From Galaxea fascicularis (Eukaryota; Cnidaria; Anthozoa; Scleractinia; Euphylliidae), in NCBI GenBank assembly GCA_948470475.1, contig OX419336.1, positions 27,748,005 to 27,812,004 of the forward strand: a stretch of 64,000 nucleotides of DNA, in the 5' to 3' direction. The position numbers and the translations under genes were made by a program. Below the pieces are notes generated by a model. That model saw nothing but the letters and a program-made list of their open reading frames with translations, was not told the origin of the DNA and searched no databases. Of the stretch, positions 23,327 to 35,964 are shown in pieces; positions within the stretch are counted from its first letter, which is position 1; each line of letters starts with the position of its first letter.

Positions 23327-23756
23327 AGGCTACCGCACACTAGCCGATTTTTTGTCGGCCGACAAAAAATCTTCACTTGTCGGCTAGTGTGCGGTGAATT
23401 CAGACAAGTCTGCGACAAGATCGGGGCTTGTCGGGCGATATCTGACAGTGCTAGATCTCAAAACGTCTTGTCGGGCCTCGTCGGCTAGTGTGCGGTGGGC
23501 CAAGATAATTTGTTGGGGCTCACGCGCACCTAAACCAATGAGGAATTGTCCAATGAGGTATTTTTAGAGTCACGTGAATAAGCGTCTTTTCCAACATGGC
23601 GGAGATCGACTCGACCCCAAGACTAAACGCGGTTAGTCGGGACAAAAAATCGGCTAGTGTGCGGCAAGCTGACGTTTTGACAAATTTTAACCCTATTTAA
23701 CCCCGACAAAAAATCTTCAGCTCTGCGACAAAAAATCGGCTAGTGTGCGGTAGCCT
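23327..23756. mobile_element. Harbinger-like MITE (AGGCTACCGCACACTAGCC ends)
   Basis: The inverted ends AGGCTACCGCACACTAGCC and complement are flanked by TTA (23324-23326 and 23757-23759). Internal direct and inverted copies of CGACAAAAAATCGGCTAGTG occur at about 23342-23395, 23640-23665 and 23705-23750. It is 430 bp with no transposase. The overlapping frames at 23117-23488 and 23107-23418 are by-products. Confidence 0.75.
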
Positions 23757-26700
23757 TTAAACTCCCTACTGCCTGAGTTGTATCGTGTGTACATTAGGTA
23801 GTGTCCACCGATATATTTTGATAAAACTGTGAGTAAAAACAGTCGAAAAATTCCTTTCTTTTTCTTTTTGTTTTAATGGTGAAACAGAGGGAACAATATT
23901 AGCTTCTCAGAATTCACCTAAAATTGAAACTGCACACGGGCAAAGAAATCAATGGACCTTTATTTTCCGCCGGCTCAAAGAGTATTGCGGCGAGAGTCCG
24001 GCACTTCAAACTTTTAAGTAGCGCCGGAAAGTTCTGTTATAAATACGCGGTATGATCGAATTCAGTAAAGACAAACATTCCATCATTTTTAGGCATTAAA
24101 CTAACAAATTTAAGGTAATATTTATGTTAACGACTAAGGCAATTTATAAGTCGTGGAGGTTGTCGAGAAGTTATTGGCGAACATATCGATCAGTAGTTTG
24201 TAGCTGGAGCTGCATGTATATACTCTCTTGTAAAGCGCTGAGAACCTTATAGTTTTGGAGTTATTTTTTATTATTTTATCCATTGTTATACAATGCTGCT
24301 TGAAATAATACAGTCGAGGACTAAAAAAACAAAGAACTATTTTTGGAAAACCATGAAGACTGATTTACAACCATATCACAGTTGTTTAGTAGCACAGGCA
24401 GGGCTTTGCTTAATTCTCGTTGTCACTGACGACATTTACTTCATTTTTGCTCGGGATGAAAAACAGCTGAGAAAGACTGAAATAGCTTTTCTTGTCCTGA
24501 AGGTACACTTGAATGTCAATTTGTGCTCCAGTGCAGGCATTAAATATGAAAAAGTGCCTGCAGGCAGAGTTTTTCCAAAATGTCAAAAATTACGGCAAAA
24601 TGTTTACCTGCAAAATTTAGGAATAGCTGACTCTGGATCGTTCCGGTTTTTTTTTTACATCTGTGCTGAGTCATATCGAATGTTTCACATATAAATCCAT
24701 TGCTTGCTGTGTATTGACAACTTTTTAAACCTACTCTGTTTTCCCAATAACAGCAGGGGGCATATTGGCTCTTGTCACTTGTCAGTCCTTGTGGCAGATT
24801 AATCAAAATTCAAGGATTTCGCATTCATTCGACACAGGGACCTTGGCTCGTGCGGAGACTGCTCCAATATTGTCAAGCCCCAAGAATCGGACGACCGTAA
24901 GGAAGATCGATAGGTATTACATCAAAAAGTGTTGTATTCGTGTGGCAAATACAATGCTTTCAATCTATTTTATACGAGCACTTCACAGCTACCCTCTTCA
25001 GTTAGCATAAACATGGTTGCGCCTAGCTCCCACATTCAACCTACCCTCCAGCTTCAGGCCGGTATAACGTGTTTTTGGTTAGCCAATATTTTAATTTATC
25101 TTCCATTTTTTCTGTACGGATCACAGATTTTTGCCAGTGTGTTCAGTACTTTTGCCTTATAATTTAAAAATCAACTTCATCCTTCAGCGTCGCTGACGTG
25201 CAAGAATAGAAAACATTTGTATAAATGCTATGAACTTCTGAACTGCTGGGTGAAAATAAAAGACCCTATTCCGACTCTATTTAAAATTGTGAGCGCAGGG
25301 ACATGAAATTTCGAGCCGCCCAGTACGTGGAAATGGTCACTGAAAACTAAAATGTGTTTTTACATCAGTGAACATACGATAATCCGGCGACACAAAGGTT
25401 CTTTTGAGCTGCAGCTGATTCGCGCCCTTGAGCTACCGCTCTCTGTTATTGAAACAAATATAGCAATTGGCTACAAGGCTATTGATATAAATACTCTTTG
25501 GTCTTTCAAACGTTACCTTTCCATGGCAAATCAATTCTCTCCTAACCATGAGATTTATGAGGAAGTCGCCAAACTGTCATGTTCTTATTTTCTTTTAACG
25601 CCGAAGGAAAGTTTAGCGGTTTATTTGTTTTATAGTAACAGTTGAATATTTTTTTCTGTTGTCATCATATTTGCCCAAAAATTGGTTTAGTCGCCGTTTT
25701 TAGTACGTGGGATCACATTGCCTTAACTCTACTATAGAATGAAGGAAACGGCTGAATTGATGAAGGGGCTTTATGAGGTATGTATGGGGTTTCCATTTAG
25801 GTTGCTGGTTAAATTACCATATCCAAGATAATAACGAGACATTGTGACCAAAATCAACGACGGAAACGGATGTAAACAGGGAAGTTCTCGTTTCTATTAT
25901 GATACCGATGTGTTTGCTATTAAATTATTCCGTGAATTGGCAGGAAAAATAATACATGGCGGCAACATGCAGAAAGGCGATACACAGTCGGAATAAAGGC
26001 ACTAATGCAGCAATCGTTCAACAAAATTGACACTCTTGCAGATGCTACTGTCGCATCGAATATTGTACCTAATTAAAACACATTTATATATTGTTTTACC
26101 GTAAGAGTCGACCTCTTTCACGGTGAAAAGGTTACCAAAACACTCTACATGTGATTCTTGTCAACTTTAACAATGCCGGTTGATAAGGTTTATTGCGCAC
26201 TGAGAAGTAGAGTAATATTCAAGTAGTTGAAAGTATTGAAAGAATAGTTATTTTAGTTCGCGAGCAATATTTCGTTATAACCACTCTTTCGGTGGAATTT
26301 GTTTTCGCTTTCATACCGTAGTTTAATCGATATCATATGTCAGTCCATTTTGAACAGAAATGTGAAATACTAAGACAGCACCGATCACAGGAAAGTTTCA
26401 ACCCTTGAAACGGAAATTCAAAGAAAATATATGCAAAAATCTTGGCTAAAATTGCCCGGTTTCAGTTCTTCCAAATGCGCAACGGTTGTGTGGTTGTACG
26501 GTTCCCGAAGTTTCCTTTGCACATTTTAAATTCATTTTCTTTATCATTATGAAAGCTCCTGTTACCCTTAGTCCCTCAGGTCCTGAGAGAATGTTCAATT
26601 TTCGTTGTTATTAAACCGGTCATCGTCAACTCTGAAAGTCCTAACAGTGACTAAAGCCCACTTTCTCCTTACGGTAATCATCATTTCAGAAAACACACTG

Positions 26701-28047
26701 GTTGTGAGAATAATGTGGAAATGATCATCAAACATGAAATGTCTTGTTGTTTTTTAAGACACGCTTACTTCAGATGATATAAGATAAGATAGCGACAAAG
26801 TAGAAGTGACCTTCGATTGAAACATTCGGCGAACTTCGGTTGAAGAACATTATCCGAGTCTTTAATTTTGCACTGAGCGACATCAGTTACAAAGGCGCAG
26901 ACCAAGGGAGGCCTGACAAACATCTTCTTCAGTGAATCATATTCGGAAAGTCTCGTTGTTTCCATATTATCGAGGTTCATGCGCTGAAGTCTTGTTTAAA
27001 AACTGAGTGAACTGTTTTCCAAGAAAAACCAAGAGCGAACTGTCTCCCTGCCTTTGCGCAACTCAGTGATCGATGTATTCAGCAAGGAAATTCTGCAAAA
27101 AGGGAGTTGTTTATTTCTATGAGCTACTTGGCTTATACTTGGTTTGTCAGTTCAGCAAATAAGACCACCCTGTGTATCCAATCATACTGTCGAGACTGGT
27201 CAACAATCGGTCACCGGGTCATGCTAAAATTAGACTGTTTGTGGCAGGTGCTCTTGATAATTAATATGAAGTTGTATTAATTATACGAGGTAACTGTCGG
27301 CCTGCTTGAACAGTCGAAGAATACTGGACTCTTTAAGAATATAAAACATGATGGAATAACTGGACTAAATTATTTTTTCTATGACGATCAGTTCAACTGA
27401 TGAACATTTTCTTAGCAATTTTGAAGGCGGTTTCCTTTCATGCATTATGCAAAAATATCGTGCCTTTTGGCGGTGATAGCGAAGCACAATCGCATATGAC
27501 ATCCACCTTCGATCCGAACTGAGTCTTTGTAAACAACTGTTTAGCGCTTGCGCGTTAACTCTTCTATTTGCTGGTAGGTAGCTGTGATTGTAGCTTGGTC
27601 TCTGCTGCTACCCATGCGGTACCTCGCATGGGTTTCCCGTTCGTACCGACCCTTTTGGGCAGCATTACCTATATTCTTTTGTTAATTCGTTTTTGTTTTT
27701 GTTTTGTTTATTCTGTTTTACTGTATATTTGTAATTCATGGTAATGAAGCCTAATAAAATCAATAAAAAAAAAGTGCCTCCTTACTCACAGAAACGTTAA
27801 TCTTTAGAATAACGGAAGACCTACGATAGGTTTGTTTGTTGTGGAAGGTATCTTCTGCCTCTCCCAACTGAATGACACATTCAAGAAATCTGATTTCCTG
27901 GAAATGGAAATATAACAGATGTCGCAGAAGACATTCGAGCCAAGCAGAACTAGTTTTGTTGCTATCGGTGTTTCTTGTTGTTGTTGCTATATTTTTTCTT
28001 CAAGTGTGATTAAAAGTCCACTGATTCACAAATACTTTTATTTGCAG
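23757..28047. other. Long gene-poor stretch
   Basis: No supported exon was found despite several open frames of 60-130 codons. The sequence at about 24885-24955 is the repeat copy that corresponds to the site occupied by the transposon at 22357. At about 24215-24290 the sequence resembles a LINE-type 3' end (TTGTAAAGCGCTGAGAACC), but only weakly. Confidence 0.45.
27560..27773 (+). repeat. Probable retroposed 3' end with poly(A)
   Basis: The segment ends with overlapping polyadenylation signals (AATAAAATCAATAAA) immediately followed by a nine-base A tract at about 27765-27773. This is the layout of an integrated processed transcript or LINE 3' end. No coding part is recognisable, so the source is unknown. 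Confidence 0.4.
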
Positions 28048-28061
28048 AAGAAACATTAAAC

Positions 28062-29153
28062 ATGGTGGCAGCCGAACCTGAAAACAGCCCGAAACCTGAG
28101 GGGAAGCCAGAAGGCACCTCGGAACCAAAGACCTTGTTCCCAGAGATAATGACCAACCAGGAAGCCTTCCTGATGTACGGCGTCTTCATTTTCGCTCTGG
28201 CTGTCTTCTGTATTGTGCTTCTGATTCTGTTCATCAGGCTGAAGAAGAGGTTAGTGGTAGTGTATATGCACATTCAGTGGAATGACTACTTTATATTGGT
28301 AAGGAAATGTCTTGGTATATATCAAAAACAGATACACGTATTCTTTAAATTCTAGTAGCCATTAATCTTAATAACGAATAGATTTCGTGCCAGTACATTC
28401 TCACTTTTTTGGGTGATTGGATAGTTTGTTAGCCAGAAAGATAGGTATTTCAAAGAAACAAGGCAATAAATAGTTTTGTGGGCGGGGAGGTATTAGCTAG
28501 GTACTCAGTGATACTAAGGTAGGTGGGTAGGTTGACAGGCAGACAGGCAGACAGGCAGACAGGTTGGCAGGTAGGTAGGTCGGTAGGTGTATAGGTGAGT
28601 AGAAACGTAGGCGTTTGGAGGATAAGTCAGAATCTGCTAAATAGGAATTGTACATAGGTGGATATATATGATGGCGGTTGTCTTGGTGGCCAACGGTGGC
28701 TAAGCAAAAGTAAGTCGTTTAATGCCAAAGGGATTCTACTGAATTATCTGACAAGATACGTATACATTTTCCAATTCAAGGATCACCAAGTTATCCAGCT
28801 CAGCTCAACCCATGGACATGAAAGTTCACCATGGTTAGTCGCTTTTTGTGTTTTTGTTTTTAAATTCCTTTTATGAGTCACACCATGCAGTACTAGATGC
28901 CGGCCAATTCCGACCAAAAGACAATGCTTGTAATGCAGTTGTAGTTGTATGTTTTTTGTATGTTTATGTTTTGTTGGATCATTTCATATAGTTTACCATC
29001 TAAAAGGGATAAACATGACTATTTTCATGGGAATTTTACTGACGCGATGTGACTGACTTAGTTCAGTGTGGACACTCGTTTGCTTTTAGATCAAAACTGC
29101 AGAAACTACACGAAAACCGTCCCTACAGCAAAAGAAAGAAAGATGTAAATTGA
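28062..29153 (+). CDS. Small single-pass membrane protein A (tandem pair)
   Basis: Two coding exons. Exon 1 is preceded by an acceptor (TTATTTGCAG) ending at 28047, starts at ATG 28062 and ends at 28249 before GTTAGT, phase 2. Exon 2 starts after TGCTTTTAG at 29090 and stops at TGA 29151-29153. The product is 83 residues: a Pro/Glu/Lys-rich N-terminus (about 1-28), the conserved PEIMTNQEAFLMYG (27-40), one membrane segment (about 37-58, VFIFALAVFCIVLLILF), a basic stop-transfer KKR, and a short basic tail (SKLQKLHENRPYSKRKKDVN). The positive-inside rule predicts N-out, C-in. There is no cleavable signal peptide. At least one 5' exon, probably untranslated, must lie upstream. I do not recognise the family; it lacks the FXYD motif. 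Its paralogue is 4.6 kb downstream at 33776. Confidence 0.7.
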
Positions 29154-32100
29154 GTTTGGAACAAACTATAAGCATTTTTCATAGATTTTCTTAAGAAACA
29201 AGGGAACGACGAGAAAGAAAATTGTTTATTTTTAAAAAGTGACAGTACATTTGCATTCCTGCCAGCCACACACTAAATTTTTCAAATGACCTAGCTCTTG
29301 TAAAGAAACTGGGCGATATTATTAAATGATGGTTACCATTCGCGTCGCGTGGCTATTAGCTCTTCAAAGTGTTACTGAAAATAACTGATATCAGGGGGGC
29401 CGTGTCATAAAATTTTCCTCTGTATGTGCTAAGAGAAACTAACGCTGGACGCAGTCGGTCATGATAAAACCCTAAACCGCTCTTTCAGATCGAATTCTGC
29501 AAAAGAACTTGACATTTTGTCCTACTTTCAATGTTTGACAGTCTTCTACGTTCTTTCACAGGAATATGAGTGGAGTATCTTGATGAGTGCCAAGTACCTA
29601 CGTGTTTTATCATTTACCGCCAAGTTACCAGACATTGGATTTTAACTGCTCTTATCAAAGGTCGCTACAGACGAGGGAAGTATTCGCAGGGAATGGTTGC
29701 ACCCAATTGTCGCAGGAACCAATGCAATCGTAGGGACCAAAATTTGTTCCCTTCGAATGGTTCCACAATGGGACAAACATTTTTTTTTCGTTCGTGTGAA
29801 CTGTGTGTGAGAACATTCCCTGCAAATATCCCCCCTCGTGTTTGCGACCTTTATGAAGTGTTAAACGCGAAAATAAATAAATGTAGTGTAGTTTTTTTTG
29901 TACCGTATCCTTGAATTTTGCTGTGTTAGGAAGCTTTTTGTAATAGTAATGTTTTATACATACATTATCAACATTTGTGTGACAGCTTAGAAAACAAAGG
30001 CATGGCCAATATTTTACATTTCATTGCATCCTTTACATATAGCCAAGACGTATAGTAACAGGTGCCTGACATGTGCAAGAATATCTTAGTCTAAAATAAA
30101 ATAACCTTTTGTTGGTGTAGATATTTCTTCGTCTTGTGCCCATCAGTTGGTTTGATTTTCATTTGTTCCGCTCATTTCGAAAAAAATAGCTTAAATTCTT
30201 TTTATCGCCAAGTAAATCAGCCGTACAAGATTGACCTATGTGATGTGTTTGTTCAAGAAGGGGGAGTCTCTTTATTGAACGCAAATTTCCGTTTCCGAAT
30301 CTGGTTTAATTTCAAATGCTTAAAACAGCTCAGCAGAGGGACCATTGGCTTGTATTCTGGGAGGGCTTTTTTTTTTAGAATAATTTTTGCGTCAGAGATT
30401 TGTGGGCAGGGGATCACATCCAGGAAGGCCTTATTTCCGAGGTATCTTTTTTCGTATTTTGAGGTGTTCTGTGAACTAGACCAGAAGGATCAGTACCCCA
30501 CTGGGAATTTTCAACTTTTAACTGATGGAAATGCTCGTCTTCATCAAACATGTTATGCTCGACCAAAGTGCCTTGCTGAGAAATCTTCACAGAGATTTCA
30601 AACACAACAATTGTATTTAGGTTGTAGCGAGTGATTTTATAATGGTTATTCATGTTCTGTGACCAAAGTCCAACTGCAGTATCAATGCTCTAAAGGAAAC
30701 AGAAGAAAACTCAGTGTACTGAGCGACCAATCACTTGGTTCGGTTTCTCGCCGATGCCAACTTTAACATCGAATGATCAACTCACCATCGGCTGAATTGT
30801 TTACTGATACAGTACAATCTTCAGAATCGATTTGCATAGCTGAGAACCGTCTACGCAACTCTTTAGACGGCTGCATATTGCTGAGTCACTAATGATATGC
30901 GTACATTACCGTGACTTAGCACAACAACGACCTCTGGTCTAGGAGACAAAAAATAGTACTCGAAAAGCACGGAAAGGAGAAAGCATTTAAAAACCACAGC
31001 TATTTTAATCTTAATTTTATTTGTGCCAGTTCTGCTTTGGTCTCGATCCGGTAAAATAATGAGAAACAAACAGCGACAAAGAAAAGCAATTTTCAAAAGA
31101 TTTTGCTGTAATGGTCGCACAACACGATTTTATCCACAGAAATTTTATTCGGAGGTGCACTGATTAGCTTTGTTAGGTTCGACTTGACTCTCGTCCAAAG
31201 GAATTCGGGGTGGTGTTCGGTTATTAACCGTATATGATTTGCTCTTGAAAATGCCGGAATTTGGTGGGAGGTTATTTGAGAGAAGATCAAACATTTTGTA
31301 ACAACGGCGTAAACATGCGTCATAAGAAGCTATGGTAAATTAAATGAGCCGTATCAATGACTCTGCAAATACTTCAAGCCATAGAATGTATGACTGCCAC
31401 TCTACCATCGCCACAAAAGCTCTCCGCAACATAAACAACCCCGGCATTACGTATTTACAAAACATTTCTCGGAGGTGGTGACTATCTTTTTCAAGGCCCA
31501 ACACTCACTTCAATGAAGCGCTTGCTAAATGGAGCATGCAGTGACGTGTGAAGAACAATAAACAAAACAACCGCTAAAAGCTCGTTGGTTTCGCAATCTT
31601 GAATTGGCAGTGACGAGAAACAACTCAAACTCCATCCTAACTATGTGTACACATTTCTATCTTGTCCAGCGAGTCAGGACATACCGATAATTAAGTGACA
31701 TCTTAAAGAGGGGTGGATGTTTATTTCCGCAGTATGGTTTGTGGTTTGTGGGATCACGTGGTAGGTCTGATATCAATAATTATTATTGTTGTACGAGGGC
31801 GTTAAACAATAGCTTGGCGATAAACGCATGCTTATTGAACACAGCCTCATTTGCTTGAAGTTCCCGTTTGGTCGAGTTCAAAACAAGATTCGTCTATTTT
31901 TCACAAATTTTAGCAGGTGAGTTAAAAGAAAGCTTTTTGATAGATAATTTCGGTTTCGGCCAATTTCCTTCACAACTCAATATGTGAAAAGAGTCGGAGA
32001 GCCCAGTACAACAGGCCTTACGAGTAGTATTTTCAATCTTCAGGAAATCATAGGAGATACATTTGAGCAAAGACTTCGTTTAGCGCTCGAAGATATCATC

Positions 32101-33775
32101 ACCACGAAACGATGGATTCGTCATTAATTAGATCTCCTCATGCAGTTACGTGTAATAAGTAGCAGTAGATACAGAGCTAAGTCCTTGGAGAAGCAAACAC
32201 TCATAATTATTCTTGAAATTGTATTTTTATTAGAGGTGGTCTAACTACGATCACATATTACTGACGATATTTCTGACAGCTTGCCTTGAGATCCATGCTT
32301 ACAGAGTCACTGCCCGCACCAGACTTCTTTAGCGTTGAATGAAATTTTTCTTAAGGTTCAATATACTCGTTCTGCTATGCCAGGTCAAGGTTTTTTTTGC
32401 AAGACAACGAAAATTACCTGCGCTAAATCACAGCGAAAAAAATTCAAGATCATGAATCCATTAAAAGCATTTCATCATCTCTGTTTCATTGCTCGTGGTT
32501 AAAGACGTCTTGCGGTTTTTTCATGCAGCACATTTTACACAACAACAACCTTCCCTATCTCAATAGAGTTCTGGAATTAAAAATATAGGTTTCTTTCGCT
32601 CTACGGTTAGTCGGCATATTTAATTGCCTTGATTACTTGTTGTGAGCGCGTCTGTCTTCAGCGCTGCTCGATAGATGCACTATTGGTAGTCTTCTTACCA
32701 GTGTTCGCGTACTCGAGAAGTACTCGAATATTTCCCTTGCGGTATTTTGTATTAATCTGTCGGTTTTGCCAACTAAATCCTTGTAAAAGCTTTAGCTCAG
32801 GAGTGGTTTCTCAGTGTATCGGAAGACTGTTTCTTTTTTTAATTCACGGCTTTATACCATCTGTTTCACTAAAACAAAACACAATCAGAAAAAAGGTTTG
32901 CCACGAGACAACGAAGATGAACGAAAAACTACATGGGATGCCTTTGGCATGCGAAAATCCATTAACAAAAACCCCGAGATGTGAAAAGAGGGCGAATATT
33001 GATCAATTCTAATAGCAGCGCGTTCTAGCAATTATACGTTTTGTAACATTTCTTGTTATAATAATTTTCGAACACGCACCTTGTAAGTCACAATAAATCG
33101 AAACTCGGACATTAGGATTCTCATATTTTTTTGAATTGCCCTCGTGTAAAGCCAGTGTAATTTTCCATTGCGTCATTTGCAATAAGGCCATAAAAATTTT
33201 TCAAATAGTTTGTACAATTCCCATCGAAACATTTCGACATCCGCAATAAGCAACTTCTACCGAAAAGAGGTTTTTGGTCAGTGATAGATATTCAGGAAAG
33301 AAACGCCATAAAAGAACTGTTATTTTCCTTCGAAATCAGTGTCAAACTCGGCTCAATACTGATACCAGCATTTTGTGTTACGCAATGAAAAAGTATCAGT
33401 AAACTAGTTGGGACATTTCTAAATACGTTTTCTTTCCTGAAAGTATCTGAATTTTGAAACAGTAGTTCCATACACGCACCCTTTTCAGTCTTTGAACATT
33501 TTTTCAGATTATTTCTGAAGCCTTTCTACGCCGAACATTGCTTATCATGAACAAAACACCTCGTAACCTTCTTTTGTTTCTTTATAGTGGCCTTTTCCTC
33601 TCTTTCCTTCATGGCAGCATAAGCGATCCCTAACTTTAGAATTTACACTTATCATTTCAGGGGAACACTTTGACACAAGAGCAATCTCTTTTGTTACAGA
33701 AAACCACGCAAAAAAACAATGCAAGAACTGTTCGAAATTCACTGACTTTTGCCATTATGCTTTGTTGTTGTAGCC
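29154..33775. other. Intergenic stretch between the two paralogues
   Basis: No element or exon was delimited. The longest open frame (30134-30634, 166 codons) has no domain, no splice context and unbiased composition. Segments of this interval may include the promoter and 5' exon of the downstream paralogue, which I could not identify. Confidence 0.4.
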
Positions 33776-34922
33776 ATGTTTCCTGGACGACATCTTTTGC
33801 ACAACCATAACCCTGAACCAGAGAACTCGACGGCGGAGCCCGAGTCCGAGCCCAAGACGATCATGCCAGAGATAATGACCAACCAGGAAGCCTTCCTGAT
33901 GTACGGAATCTTCATCTTCGCTCTGGCTGTGTTCTGCATCGTGCTGTTGATTCTCTTCTTCAAACTGAAGAAACAGTAAGTGATCCCCTCAGTCAATTCT
34001 ACAATACTTGTTTGTAGTACTCATCCAAGACAGAAATAATCCATTCATAGATGTTCGAGGGCACGAAGCTTTCATTTCATGACTGGAAAGTGTCTTGTTC
34101 CCCTGCGCTTAAAGTCTAAGGGAGACGGGCAATACAGTTTCTTTCCGCCCATCGCGTGACATTGTCGCATTGCAAGTAACGATAGTTTGGGTCGCGAGTG
34201 ACATAGTTTCCAACTTTCTTCTGACCTTTATGTGCATATGTAAGGGTGTGCCCCATTTATAAGCTTCCTCCACTCCTGGAGGGGAATTATGGCTAAACTG
34301 CTCATTTCTTTTTACAGAGTTCGTAATCTTAACGACAAAATGGGATACGGACAGGGTCATATGCAAATAGGAATGGCCGAGAAAAAAGGTTTGTTATCAT
34401 TCATCTAATCACCAACGGTACCTGATCACTGAAACTTCCTGTTATTCGTTACTTTGAAACTTGACCTTTTAGTTCGCATTTGCTTAATGCTGCTTCCCAG
34501 TTGAAAGCCTCAAAACTAAACTGGCCACCTTTGAGCCTGGAGATGCGGTAAACATGTTTTGTAGAAACCGCTATTTGCCATACCCGGCCAAATGAATCAG
34601 CTTTCCAACTCAGCTACCTGCTATGGCCAATTGTATCGCAAGAAAGACACCGATGTCGTGGTCAATTTTAACGCGGGTGCCAATTCTCTAAGCATGCTTT
34701 TTTCAGGCTTCTTTACGCAATTTTTACAATTGCGATCACAACTGCGACGATCATTCTTCATTTGACTTCACATCCGCAGTTCAAACATGATTTCTTTCAT
34801 ATGCATCAATATTAACATTGACTATGTTTTGAAGAGTGCTGAATAACAGCAAGTGCAATGAAGGTTTATGTTCATGGCACTTAACACATGCACTTTTATT
34901 TTCTGCAGGTTACATTGCTTGA
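33776..34922 (+). CDS. Small single-pass membrane protein B (tandem pair)
   Basis: Three coding exons. Exon 1 follows an acceptor (TTGTTGTTGTAG, ending 33773), with ATG at 33776, and ends at 33975 before GTAAGT, phase 2. Exon 2 is 34318-34388 (TTTTTACAG before, GTTTGT after). Exon 3 begins at 34909 and stops at TGA 34920-34922. The product is 94 residues: an N-terminus with His and Glu/Pro clusters and one N-glycosylation sequon (N17-S-T), the shared core PEIMTNQEAFLMYG (31-44), one membrane helix (about 41-62), basic KLKKQ, then a cytoplasmic tail different from its neighbour (VRNLNDKMGYGQGHMQIGMA...GYIA). The ATG lies only two bases past the acceptor, so translation could begin in an upstream exon. 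A polyadenylation signal AATAAA is at 35109-35114. The family is unknown. Confidence 0.72.
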
Positions 34923-35730
34923 GACTCAGGCCAAGAAAAATCATTGACAGAGTGAAAACGGACAAAATATATACATATTGCTGTGTAAAATAGGCGTTTA
35001 TCTTGAGTTTTCTTGGGATCTCATTTTGTGCATGACCGCTGCAATGAACTTGGCGAGAACAGAGACCAAAAGATTCCCAGGAAGGAAACGACAGAGAAAA
35101 CGGTTCTCAATAAAATTCTGTATCATGTACCTTCGTAGAAAATATACTCCCTCATCGACTGATTAATTGCGTATTTGTAAAAAATAAGCAAATGAAATAA
35201 ATCCAAACGTTTCCACAGAATTATAAAAAACATAAGAAGTTGAAGAGAACTTGTAACTCTTGTAAAAACAATCAGTTCAAGCGAGTGTTTTCTGTACTGT
35301 TTCGAGACCTCTCCAACTTTATGGATGTTTTATTACTTTTTTATAGAGACATGGAAGTGTTTTGCATCTCACCATCGAGTTAAGTGTGCTACTCCATCAC
35401 TTGCTTGAATCTATAAAATTCATATACATGTATAGTAACCATTAAGGTACAAAAAAAAAAATAAAATAAGATAGATGTTAAAAACGGAACTATTTCTTGT
35501 ATTGTAGCGAATCTGGGATCTCAGAGGGAAACTATAAGTATAAGCACTGAAACAAACAAAAACAAACAAAACACTGTTTACTACAGAGAGAAAAGGATGA
35601 AAGAAAGATTTAGAAAAAGGCAAGTACCAACACACATTGGCAAGAGAACAGATTAATGGTCAAGAAGTGCAGACAGTTTATTTTAAACCGTACTATACAA
35701 AGGGAATTAATGAGTACACGACACACTACC
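34923..35730. other. 3' UTR of protein B gene and intergenic sequence
   Basis: Further AATAAA-like signals at about 35195 and 35458 could give longer 3' UTRs. Nothing else was recognised. Confidence 0.4.
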
Positions 35731-35734
35731 TTTA

Positions 35735-35902
35735 GGGGTGTGTTCCTTTCGATCAATGATCCTTGATCACTCAGATCATGTTGCATCAAAGGAACTGAGG
35801 AATCCTTATCCAGAGTGGGTTCGTCGGTTGGTTTGATGCACCATGATCAGAGTTATCAAGGATCATTGATCCTGATCTGGGTCATTCGAAAGGAATGCAC
35901 CC
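35735..35902. mobile_element. Small TIR MITE (GGGGTGTGTTCC ends)
   Basis: 168 bp with inverted ends (GGGGTGTGTTCCTTTCGA and TCGAAAGGAATGCACCC). Several internal GATCA-type palindromes occur, such as ATCAATGATCCTTGATC. The left flank is TTA and the right flank TTG, compatible with a Harbinger-type TTA duplication with one change. Confidence 0.6.
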
Positions 35903-35964
35903 TTGATTTTACAAATAAACGAAGAGGAAGTGATCAAATACACGACTGGACTGCTTAGTTTGAA

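Noticed and set aside
24293..24694. 133-codon open frame on the plus strand
   Set aside because: No recognisable motif, AT-driven composition, no splice structure.
30134..30634. 166-codon open frame on the plus strand
   Set aside because: No start context, domain, splice site or biased composition; an open frame of this length can occur by chance in 64 kb.
32629..33012. 127-codon Cys-containing open frame
   Set aside because: Cysteine spacing fits no known domain and there is no splice or expression context.
28062..33975. The two microprotein first exons as mutually exclusive exons of one gene
   Set aside because: The first copy has its own in-phase terminal exon with a stop at 29151-29153, so two separate genes are the simpler reading; mixed splicing is kept only as a possibility.
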